A stretch of 11,894 nt of DNA. It comes from an uncultured Parabacteroides sp. Its GTDB lineage: Bacteria; Bacteroidota; Bacteroidia; Bacteroidales; Tannerellaceae. The translations under genes and the position numbers were made by a program. Positions 6,963 through 11,894 of this stretch are shown piece after piece (position 1 is the first letter of the stretch; each line of letters opens with the position of its first letter). A model generated the notes under the pieces. That model was not told the origin of the DNA. It saw only the letters and a program-made list of their open reading frames with translations, and ran no database searches. Location of the stretch: positions 1 through 11,894 of the forward strand of contig URZO01000120.1 in assembly GCA_900552465.1 (NCBI GenBank), read 5' to 3'.

Positions 6963-6998
6963 AAACACCCTCCGTTACCTTAACGGGGGCTGTTTCCT
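6963..6998 (+). terminator. Terminator-like hairpin after mobC
   Basis: Arms 6963-6976 and 6982-6995 form a 14-position stem with one C-C mismatch and one T-G pair, capped by a 5-base loop (ACCTT). The right arm ends in GTTT, followed by CCTGGTTTT, so the T-tail is interrupted. It lies 20 bases past the mobC stop and probably ends the mob transcript. Because the stem starts with AAACA, it could also work in the opposite direction. Confidence 0.6.
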
Positions 6999-7062
6999 GG
7001 TTTTATAACCGCACAGCTGGTGTTTTGGAGCATAAAGTAGTGATTATGTGAACGGAAAACAT

Positions 7063-7070
7063 TATTTTTG
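7063..7070 (+). promoter_or_regulatory. Candidate -7 element for the small membrane-protein operon
   Basis: TATTTTTG matches the Bacteroidota -7 consensus TAnnTTTG perfectly and lies 26 bases before the chosen ATG at 7097. No good -33 TTTG occurs at the usual spacing; TAGTG at 7038-7042 is the nearest weak match. It follows the mob terminator, so an independent transcript for the three downstream genes is plausible. Confidence 0.45.
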
Positions 7071-7096
7071 TGTTCGGAATCCTTTTAATTATAAGT

Positions 7097-7378
7097 ATGA
7101 CAGTTACCGATATATACGAAGCAATGAACAGCAAGGCGGAAACGTTTTTCGAGTGGTTGCAGGCTCACCCGCAATACGGGTTGCTGTTTGGTGTCGGGTT
7201 GCTTGCCCTATGGCTTGCAGGGTTGCTGTTCCGTTGGAAATGGGCGTGTCATTGGCAGTTTAACAGCAAACTGTGGTTATTTGACGATTGCAAGCCTGAA
7301 ACACGCCGCAGGGTTCAGATTGTGTTGGTCAGCGTTCTGATTATACTTATATTGGTTGGTTTCTTTGTATGGAGATAA
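7097..7378 (+). CDS. Small two-helix membrane protein, possibly Imm17-like immunity protein
   Basis: The ATG at 7097 gives 93 residues; an upstream extension to 7070 exists but would overlap the promoter candidate. Two membrane helices lie at about residues 27-45 and 74-92. They are joined by a loop rich in Trp and charged residues (RWKWACHW, then LFDDCKPETRRR). Size, two helices and the FFEW-x-x-x-HP-x-YG start of the first helix recall Imm17, a family of two-helix immunity proteins of polymorphic toxin systems. That match is from memory and is tentative. No toxin gene is adjacent. It is first in a three-gene run: the next ATG is 4 bases after its stop. An immunity role fits the cargo on its right, but any small membrane protein is possible. 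Confidence 0.5.
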   Translation: MTVTDIYEAMNSKAETFFEWLQAHPQYGLLFGVGLLALWLAGLLFRWKWACHWQFNSKLWLFDDCKPETRRRVQIVLVSVLIILILVGFFVWR

Positions 7379-7382
7379 CGGT

Positions 7383-7778
7383 ATGGAAAAGGACAATCGC
7401 AAATACCGGATCTGCTTCATCGACTATATGTGGTATGTAGCCGAGATATGGCACGAAAGGGAGCGTACCAATCTCAACGGACGTATGCTACTGTTTTGGT
7501 GCTGGCTCTTCGTCCTACTCATACCGCTTGGGTTTCCACCGATATTGCGCCTTTTCGGCTGGATGATTGGTTTGGCCATAGTGATTCCTCTCTGCTTTCT
7601 TCCCGATTTATTCTGCAAGCTACGCTATACAGCCGGACGGCGTGAAGCGCTCCGTGAACATTACGGGAAGATGAAACATCCCGGCAGGAAGCTCGCCAAA
7701 ATAGTTCTTATCGCTATCGCCCTGATCGTGGCAAATGTAGCGCTGATGTTCCACCTCGGATTTATACATTGGGCATGA
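7383..7778 (+). CDS. Membrane protein, paralogue of the next gene, function unknown
   Basis: Starting at ATG 7383, 4 bases after the previous stop, it encodes 131 residues; a longer frame from 7356 would overlap the previous gene and is less likely. The N-terminus is soluble and aromatic, with D14-Y15-x-W17, E21-x-W23 and G33-x-M35. Hydrophobic segments follow at about residues 36-55, 60-78 and 103-124, with a basic loop (KLRYTAGRREALREHY) between the second and third. The family is not recognised. The following gene has the same arrangement and key residues, so the two are ancient duplicates. The stop overlaps the next start (ATGA), indicating translational coupling. A membrane-located immunity role would fit the context but is not shown. 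Confidence 0.75.
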   Translation: MEKDNRKYRICFIDYMWYVAEIWHERERTNLNGRMLLFWCWLFVLLIPLGFPPILRLFGWMIGLAIVIPLCFLPDLFCKLRYTAGRREALREHYGKMKHPGRKLAKIVLIAIALIVANVALMFHLGFIHWA

Positions 7779-8161
7779 TGAAACGGCAGGAGAATAAGCA
7801 ACGGTTTTATCTCTGGGATTACCTCTGGTGGATGGGGGAGAAATGGAAGCAGGCAAGACGAACAGGCAGGGTCGATGGCGAAATGATGCTCTCGATTTAT
7901 ATCTTCGCTCTTTTGATATTCCCTATGATGACTGTTACTATCCGGCTTTTTCCAGGTGTGTCGGCATTGTTGCCATGTGTCGTTTTTAGCATTGTCACAT
8001 TTGCCGTTATGTCGCTCGTCAGCAGGATTTACAAATGGCGAGGCAAAGCAGTGATGTCTCACTATGCCAAGTGCAGGTTTAACGAACTCCTTGCGGTTCT
8101 GTTATTTTTCCTTGCGATGGCCATTATCTGCTTTATGATGTATCTTCTTGACAAAAAGTGA
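7775..8161 (+). CDS. Membrane protein, paralogue of the preceding gene, function unknown
   Basis: The chosen start is the ATG at 7775, which overlaps the previous stop codon by 4 bases and gives 128 residues; ATG 7778 is one codon later, and an upstream TTG at 7769 is unlikely. The pattern D15-Y16-x-W18, E22-x-W24, G35-x-M37 repeats that of the gene before it. Hydrophobic segments lie at about residues 38-57, 62-80 and 103-124, separated by a basic linker (RIYKWRGKAVMSHYAKCR). Overall identity to its partner looks low, so the duplication is old or the copies have diverged under selection. The gene ends 28 bases from the oppositely oriented lipoprotein gene and is the boundary of the plus-strand cargo. 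Confidence 0.75.
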   Translation: MMKRQENKQRFYLWDYLWWMGEKWKQARRTGRVDGEMMLSIYIFALLIFPMMTVTIRLFPGVSALLPCVVFSIVTFAVMSLVSRIYKWRGKAVMSHYAKCRFNELLAVLLFFLAMAIICFMMYLLDKK

Positions 8162-8171
8162 TACATACTTT

Positions 8172-8196
8172 GATACGGACTCCGGGCCGTTATATC
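8172..8196. other. Hairpin between convergent genes: bidirectional terminator or decayed array site
   Basis: GATACGG (8172-8178) pairs with CCGT plus ATC (8187-8190 and 8194-8196, with TAT unpaired), enclosing ACTCCGGG. The hairpin overlaps the stop codon of the lipoprotein gene (8190-8192) and lies in the 28-base gap between convergent genes. In the lipoprotein's direction the end reads ATAACGG, close to the TAACAA core of the array sites. It could be the degenerate final site of the array or simply a terminator lacking a T-tail. Confidence 0.35.
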
Positions 8197-8780
8197 GAAT
8201 GGTCTAACTCGATGTACCAGTTTCCCTTGATGGGCTTGTAAAGCGTGGTGTCGTTGTACGTCCTGCGGTAGATCTCGTTCAGGTCGCCATGTTCGGTGAT
8301 ACGGATATTCCGACGGCTTCTCAATCCGGGATCGTAAACGAAACTCTTGGACGTTCCGGCATCCACGATGCCGTGGGAGTAGTACGGCATAACGAGGCTC
8401 ACATATACCGAATCTGCCGTTCCCCATTCCCTGCGATCAACAAGGATAAAACCGCATCCAATCTCTGATAACAGGGAGTCGAGTAGGATTCGCTCCGGCT
8501 TCAACAGTCCATATACCGGGATGTCTTGTTCATCATTCGTTTCATGGGATGTATCGCTTTGCTCCATTGAATCAAGTATAATAACCTCTTCCGGAGAAAG
8601 CGGCGGGTAGTGAAAACTACCTTCTGAACTCTCTGCCATGATTTCGTACACCTTACGGAACGCCACCTCGTGCGTGGTGAAATGGCGTATCATTTCCTCG
8701 TCCGACGGCGGCATGGGAGGCTCTCCGCAGCTTACGGCAAGCAGGATTACAAATAACAGGATTATGACTGGTGTTCTCAT
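8190..8780 (-). CDS. Predicted lipoprotein, distal gene of the array, function unknown
   Basis: A 196-residue protein with a signal peptide ending in a clear lipobox, LAVSC, with the lipidated Cys at residue 18. The mature part is acidic at first (CGEPPMPPSDEE), then has a linker rich in Ser, Asp and Glu around residues 52-85. A more ordered C-terminal part contains WGTADSVYVSLVMPYY and ends in NWYIELDHSI. The family is not recognised. Lipoproteins are common as periplasmic immunity proteins in Bacteroidales, and its position at the far end of an immunity-gene array suggests such a role, without proof. Its start lies 24 bases from the stop of the neighbouring gene, with array site 1 spanning the junction. 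Its GC content looks higher than that of the other array genes. Confidence 0.8.
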   Translation of the reverse strand: MRTPVIILLFVILLAVSCGEPPMPPSDEEMIRHFTTHEVAFRKVYEIMAESSEGSFHYPPLSPEEVIILDSMEQSDTSHETNDEQDIPVYGLLKPERILLDSLLSEIGCGFILVDRREWGTADSVYVSLVMPYYSHGIVDAGTSKSFVYDPGLRSRRNIRITEHGDLNEIYRRTYNDTTLYKPIKGNWYIELDHSI

Positions 8781-8789
8781 TTTCTAATG

Positions 8790-8846
8790 TTTAATGTTCT
8801 GTGGCTAACCAATCTTGTTTAGGGAGTTGAGCCATTTGTTAATAGC
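8790..8846 (-). repeat. Array site 1 (attC-like imperfect palindrome)
   Basis: The outer elements are TTTAATGTT (8790-8798) and TTTGTTAATAGC (8835-8846). The inner stem pairs GGCTAAC (8803-8809) with GTTGAGCC (8826-8833), leaving one G unpaired, as extrahelical bases do in integron attC hairpins. In gene direction it begins TTAACAAATGGCTCAAC. The upstream gene reads through most of the site and stops inside it at 8805-8807. The lipoprotein start lies 10 bases beyond its far end. Confidence 0.7.
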
Positions 8847-9755
8847 ATCCAATCTGTTATTCTGTTTAATGGTATCTTCATTTCTACATAATTTGATTTG
8901 CCGAATAACAGAGTTCTGCATAATTGAATCGGATTTGAAAAGCAGTTCTAAAACGGCTTCATAACATTTGGAATATCTGGACAATTCATCCAATATATTT
9001 GCGTCTTTTAGAATATACAGGTTGAAATTGTACACAAATGACTTGTAACTGAAAATCTCCGACTGTAATGCTGCTGCATCAAGACAAGTATAAAACAATT
9101 CCTTATCGTGCTGATATAGCCACATATAATCAGATGGGTTCAGGTTGTAGTGCAATAAAGTTTCCGAACGGACAAATGGAAGCCCCGTATTTGAGCCTAC
9201 CAGATAACGGTATGTCTCATTGACTATTGACTCAACTATTTCAATGGATTCTGATTGTTTGTCCGATTCCCGTATTTCTGTAAATGTATCGGCAATAAGA
9301 ACTTCCACATCCTGCGATTTGTAATATATACCGTTTTTTTGCCAGCGGAATCTACGGATATATTCTTCAGAAGTCGGACAACAGAACAGTAAAGTATTTA
9401 ACAATCGGTTCAGATATATTCGCTTATCTGGAATATGACAACGGTGTAACCCTATTATGGAGCCATAAGCGTATAGCTTTCCAAACTCGTTTTCCTCCGA
9501 ATTTGAATTTTTAGGCATGTAATACAACCGCACAATATTGGAAATGAAATAATATATATCAAGATATTTCAATGTATCAGCCGATTCTCCATATTTGTTA
9601 AGTAAATGCCGCTCCAGTTTCTCGCCATACCATAAGTAGCCATCGGGATTTATTTGAAACAACCGATGAAACTTAGGTCTTGATAATGAAAAGTTCTTGT
9701 TTCTACTTTTCATTCGTTCCAGTAAGGCGACAATAATTCTATTCGTTATATCCAT
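8805..9755 (-). CDS. Uncharacterised helical protein, array cassette gene
   Basis: A 316-residue soluble protein with no signal peptide and no recognised catalytic motif. It looks almost wholly helical and is rich in Tyr, Leu, Asn and Lys. Two similar segments, NPDGYLW (residues 36-42) and NPSDYMW (about 206-212), suggest an internal duplication. The last 14 residues are encoded by array site 1, and the stop lies in that site's inner stem, so the natural C-terminus may have been altered when the cassette was inserted. Array site 2 lies directly before its start, 5 bases from the TAATGTT arm. An immunity role against an unknown toxin is a guess from the neighbours; the gene is clearly AT-rich. 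Confidence 0.75.
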   Translation of the reverse strand: MDITNRIIVALLERMKSRNKNFSLSRPKFHRLFQINPDGYLWYGEKLERHLLNKYGESADTLKYLDIYYFISNIVRLYYMPKNSNSEENEFGKLYAYGSIIGLHRCHIPDKRIYLNRLLNTLLFCCPTSEEYIRRFRWQKNGIYYKSQDVEVLIADTFTEIRESDKQSESIEIVESIVNETYRYLVGSNTGLPFVRSETLLHYNLNPSDYMWLYQHDKELFYTCLDAAALQSEIFSYKSFVYNFNLYILKDANILDELSRYSKCYEAVLELLFKSDSIMQNSVIRQIKLCRNEDTIKQNNRLDAINKWLNSLNKIG

Positions 9756-9760
9756 AGCTG

Positions 9761-9814
9761 TAATGTTTGGTGGCTAACCGACCTTTAAGGGGAGGTTGAG
9801 CCGCTTGTTAATCG
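9761..9814 (-). repeat. Array site 2 (attC-like imperfect palindrome)
   Basis: The outer elements are TAATGTT (9761-9767) and GCTTGTTAATCG (9803-9814). The inner stem pairs GGCTAACC (9772-9779) with GGTTGAGCC (9794-9802), with a single unpaired G, and a further CCTT/AAGG stem lies inside. In gene direction the core reads TTAACAAGCGGCTCAACC. The site fills nearly all of the 62-base gap between two genes. Confidence 0.75.
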
Positions 9815-9817
9815 TCT

Positions 9818-10282
9818 TTATTGGATTGAATGTATTATTAAAGATACTTCGTCTTTTTGATAAAGATAAGTTTTTATTATACAAGATGTTTTTTGTAATG
9901 ATAAAAAAACTTTAACCGACGCTTCACAATAGGGAGACAAAGAATCAAATAGGACTAATTCAGTAGAATCCCATTTTACTTCAACTTCTTCTATCGGTTC
10001 TGCCCCAGTTACTATATCATTCTCCAGAAGTTTTTCCACCGTTAGATAATCGGGAGCATACTTCCAACGAATTATTAAAATTGCTCCATCTTTATTTACT
10101 ATGCGTGTAGCCATCGGTTCATCTCCCATTACCAATAAGACATGATTGTCTATATAGATTTTCCCCAAGTAATCTGTTACGCTACATATAGCATTGTAGT
10201 TTTCTTGACCCTTCCATTGATGGGCATATTGTTGCTCAACAATGACAAATGGGCTTCCTGATGTTTCAATCCAATTATTCAT
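9818..10282 (-). CDS. Imm21-family immunity protein
   Basis: A 154-residue soluble protein resembling the Imm21 family of polymorphic-toxin immunity proteins. The family pattern is visible in order: W4-x-E6-x-S8-G9-x-P11 at the N-terminus, W23-x-G25, the segment C33-x(3)-D37-Y38-L39-G40, then G53-D54-E55-P56 and R72-W73. Imm21 proteins are cytoplasmic and block toxins whose genes usually sit beside them (family knowledge). Here no toxin is adjacent, so this is an orphan immunity gene, as in acquired interbacterial defence clusters. The stop codon precedes array site 2 by only 3 bases, and array site 3 lies 10 bases upstream of the start. No promoter is visible, so expression probably depends on a transcript from the right. 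Confidence 0.75.
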   Translation of the reverse strand: MNNWIETSGSPFVIVEQQYAHQWKGQENYNAICSVTDYLGKIYIDNHVLLVMGDEPMATRIVNKDGAILIIRWKYAPDYLTVEKLLENDIVTGAEPIEEVEVKWDSTELVLFDSLSPYCEASVKVFLSLQKTSCIIKTYLYQKDEVSLIIHSIQ

Positions 10283-10292
10283 ATTTTTCTCA

Positions 10293-10330
10293 GCGATTAA
10301 TGTTTGGCAGCGTGCCGCTTGTTCAGTCGG
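10293..10330 (-). repeat. Array site 3 (short attC-like palindrome)
   Basis: The outer elements are GCGATTAATGTT (10293-10304) and TTGTTCAGTCGG (10319-10330). The inner stem is only GGCA (10306-10309) with TGCC (10313-10316) around a GCG loop. At 38 bases it is the shortest copy; its outer arms match the others while the middle is reduced. The ankyrin gene's stop codon (TGA, 10323-10325) is formed within its right arm. Confidence 0.65.
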
Positions 10331-10835
10331 TTTGCTGTTTGTTATCGTTGTTAAAGAATCTTCTTACATCATAATTTGCGATAGTTCTTGCCAATGATTT
10401 AGGAGATACTCCATAGTTATTTTTTATATCGGGATTAGCCCCATTTTTCAAAAGTTGTTCGATAAAGAAGCCATCTCCACGGTATCGCATAACGGCTTCC
10501 CATAAAGGAGTATTCCCATTTACATTTTGTATATCCAAATCTGCATTGCTATTCAGGAGTATTTCAAAAATATCTTGTAGCTGACACTGAACAGAAAGAT
10601 ATAATGCAGTCCGTCCGTCTTTTCTTTTATCATTTATATCCAATCCTTTTTTTATAAATTCGGATATAATCACACCTGCTGGATGTACAATACTATCATA
10701 GTTCATTATATAATAATGAAGTAGATTACTGCCATATTTGTCTTTACTTTTTATGTCATAATCTATTAGAGTCTGCATGAACTTATTTGAGTTATCACTC
10801 AATAATTCAAGTTTCATATCTTCTATTGTTCTCAT
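10323..10835 (-). CDS. Ankyrin-repeat protein, array cassette gene
   Basis: The product has 170 residues and about four ankyrin repeats. The clearest are GRTALYLSVQCQLQDIFEIL at about residues 69-88 and GNTPLWEAV-MRY further on, each followed by LLNSNADLDIQN- or LLKNGANPDIKN-type loops; YGVSPKSLA starts a last repeat. An earlier one contains NLLHYYI near residue 37 and FIKKGLDIND. There is no signal peptide or enzyme domain. Ankyrin proteins bind other proteins and are a known kind of immunity protein in polymorphic toxin loci, which fits the neighbours. The stop lies inside array site 3, and array site 4 fills most of the 80-base gap upstream of its start. The target is unknown. Confidence 0.8.
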   Translation of the reverse strand: MRTIEDMKLELLSDNSNKFMQTLIDYDIKSKDKYGSNLLHYYIMNYDSIVHPAGVIISEFIKKGLDINDKRKDGRTALYLSVQCQLQDIFEILLNSNADLDIQNVNGNTPLWEAVMRYRGDGFFIEQLLKNGANPDIKNNYGVSPKSLARTIANYDVRRFFNNDNKQQTD

Positions 10836-10857
10836 TTCTTTGATTCTAATGTAAACA

Positions 10858-10914
10858 ACGATAATGTCCAGTGGATAATCGACCTTTAAGGGAAATTATC
10901 CGTTTGTTAGTCGC
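10858..10914 (-). repeat. Array site 4 (attC-like imperfect palindrome)
   Basis: The outer elements are TAATGTC (10862-10868) and TTTGTTAGTCGC (10903-10914). The inner stem GGATAAT (10873-10879) with ATTATCC (10895-10901) is perfect, so the stem sequence differs from sites 1 and 2 but the pairing is kept. The centre GACCTTTAAGGG is shared with site 2. In gene direction it starts CTAACAAACGG. An extra CTAATGT lies outside it at 10847-10853. Confidence 0.72.
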
Positions 10915-10915
10915 T

Positions 10916-11809
10916 TTATTCTGCAATATAAGTTTCCAAATATTGAATACCGTTGTAACTGTCTAATTCATCCACAAATTTTTTAGGTGTTTCATATGAA
11001 TCATAATTTTTCTTCTTAATAAAGATTTTCTGATTCCTTTTGTTGTCCTTGAAACCATTGGGTATATAGCACACAATACAATTTGATGGCTTTATGTGGT
11101 ATTCATCAATATCGGACTCAATATACCAGTCAAGGACAAGTTTGTTATCAATCATCATTCTAACAAGATTAAAAGGATTTTCGGGTTCATCCTTAATTTC
11201 CACAGTTAGAAATTCTGGATAGTAATACTTTATATTAATGTCTTTACAGAACTGACAGCGATGTTCCGGATTTGGGCGTTTCTTTGTACGACTTTCTTTG
11301 TAATCTCGTATTTCTTTCATGTATTCATCTTGATTGAAATACTCCATAAATTCTTCCCGACTTTTATCGGTTGTGCCAATCCAAATCATATATTCTAATC
11401 CAGCATTAGACCCTTGTACACCTTCAGGCGACAGTTCAAACTCAAACGTACCAAGATAAGTCATGGTTGTGGCATTCTCTGCCTTCTTAGGAGATATACC
11501 CTCACGACAATTATAGCAGATAACAGCATTTGCCATTGTAATATTTTTATCAGCCATCGACAGACTTATCTTTTGGGTATCAGCAGGAATAAGGTTAAGT
11601 AATCCTGCCAAGCCGTCAGATGTGAATTTCATAATAAGAAAATCCTCATCATAGTTCATTACACCAAGCTCCTTACAGAACTGGCAACGAAGTTCCTTAT
11701 TGTCTTCATCATAATCTTTCCACCATTGACGGAAAGCCGATTGATCCATATATTTCTCAAAGTCAGCTTCGGAATCGAATTGACCGACCCATATCATTAT
11801 CTTGCTCAT
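10916..11809 (-). CDS. Tandem Imm22-like double-domain immunity protein
   Basis: A 297-residue soluble protein made of two related domains, residues about 1-126 and 138-297. Domain 1 opens MIWVGQFDSEADFEKYM and has RCQFCKELG-x(3)-YDEDFL; domain 2 opens YMIWIGTTDKSREEFMEYF and has RCQFCKD followed by YPEFL. The start and the later YDEDF element match what I recall of Imm22, a single-domain immunity family. Each half carries two CX2C pairs: C42/C45 with C98/C101, and C185/C188 with C244/C247, which could bind zinc. The second pair is shifted by three residues between the halves. The gene lies between array sites 4 and 5; its stop is next to site 4. The A-rich stretch before the ATG suits Bacteroidota initiation. 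Confidence 0.72.
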   Translation of the reverse strand: MSKIMIWVGQFDSEADFEKYMDQSAFRQWWKDYDEDNKELRCQFCKELGVMNYDEDFLIMKFTSDGLAGLLNLIPADTQKISLSMADKNITMANAVICYNCREGISPKKAENATTMTYLGTFEFELSPEGVQGSNAGLEYMIWIGTTDKSREEFMEYFNQDEYMKEIRDYKESRTKKRPNPEHRCQFCKDINIKYYYPEFLTVEIKDEPENPFNLVRMMIDNKLVLDWYIESDIDEYHIKPSNCIVCYIPNGFKDNKRNQKIFIKKKNYDSYETPKKFVDELDSYNGIQYLETYIAE

Positions 11810-11829
11810 TTTCTTTTTTTATTTTTCAA

Positions 11830-11885
11830 GCGACTAATGTTATGCGGCTTGCCGCCGTTAGGTGGCACAGGTGCTTGTTAGCTGC
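11830..11885 (-). repeat. Array site 5 (attC-like imperfect palindrome)
   Basis: The outer elements are GCGACTAATGTT (11830-11841) and CTTGTTAGCTGC (11874-11885). The inner stem pairs TGCCGCC (11850-11856) with GGTGGCA (11861-11867) around GTTA, including one G-T pair. It lies upstream of the double-domain gene, so another cassette should end just past the window; the few bases left (11886-11894) are too short to identify its gene, though a TAA stop within CTAACAAG would fit one frame. Confidence 0.68.
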
Positions 11886-11894
11886 ACTTTTCCA

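Noticed and set aside
8062..8427. Minus-strand frame of 121 codons overlapping the convergent junction
   Set aside because: It spans the ends of two better supported convergent genes. The lipoprotein frame has a clear signal peptide and lipobox, and this one has neither.
8790..11885. CRISPR array
   Set aside because: The repeats are 350-1000 bases apart, contain whole genes between them and vary in their centres. CRISPR repeats are near-identical with spacers of about 30 bases.
8790..11885. Ordinary rho-independent terminators between genes
   Set aside because: Stems are not followed by T-runs in gene direction. The conserved parts are the outer arms rather than the stems, and the same arms recur at all five junctions.
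11886..11894. Partial minus-strand gene at the right edge
   Set aside because: A further cassette gene probably ends here, but only a few codons are left and more than one frame is possible, so no gene is called.

Overview
The window is part of an integrative conjugative element of the CTnDOT / Bacteroidales type (gut Bacteroidota such as Bacteroides, Parabacteroides or Alistipes). The evidence is the gene set and order: a leftward run traA-traB-traC-traD-traE, facing a rightward run mobA-mobB-mobC across a 0.7 kb intergenic region. Candidate promoters carry the Bacteroidota -7 motif TAnnTTTG and starts lack clear Shine-Dalgarno sequences. No rRNA, tRNA, CRISPR array, insertion sequence or integrase gene was seen.

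Layout. (1) 1-2632, minus strand: start of traE (cut by the window edge), traD, traC, traB and the ParA-like traA. They are tightly packed, with an ATGA overlap between traC and traD and a 145-base gap before traE. (2) 2633-3334: a non-coding control and transfer region. It holds three 24-base-spaced iteron-like repeats, a perfect 18-base palindrome, three helically phased GTGG repeats beside a possible promoter, and a run of hairpins just before mobA that is the best oriT candidate. (3) 3335-6943, plus strand: relaxosome accessory protein MobA, HUH relaxase MobB and coupling ATPase MobC, closed by a strong terminator-like hairpin. (4) 7063-8161, plus strand: a promoter candidate and three small membrane-protein genes. 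The first resembles two-helix immunity proteins (Imm17-like) and the next two are diverged paralogues. (5) 8190-11894, minus strand: a one-gene-per-unit array of a lipoprotein, an unrecognised protein, an Imm21-family protein, an ankyrin-repeat protein and a tandem double Imm22-like protein. Their junctions are occupied by five related imperfect palindromes.

The right-hand array is the most interesting part. Its genes look like immunity proteins of polymorphic toxins and no toxin gene is visible beside them. The junction sites share outer arms (consensus TAATGTT on one side, TTGTTARTCGC on the other) and an inner stem of variable sequence, in two cases with one unpaired G. Each lies at a gene's 3' end and directly before the next start codon. 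That is the architecture of integron cassettes with attC-like sites, and it fits the recombinase-associated acquired interbacterial defence (rAID) clusters known from gut Bacteroidales. The array runs off the right edge, so the recombinase and main promoter, if present, lie outside the window. The array is AT-rich (20 of 60 bases G+C in one block counted by hand, 9001-9060), whereas the transfer genes are GC-rich (37 of 60 in 4201-4260), so the cargo probably has a different origin.

Working model (inference): traA-E and genes further left build the mating apparatus; mobA-C process the DNA at an oriT near 3121-3329 and deliver it to the channel; the cargo to the right spreads ready-made immunity against toxins of competing bacteria.
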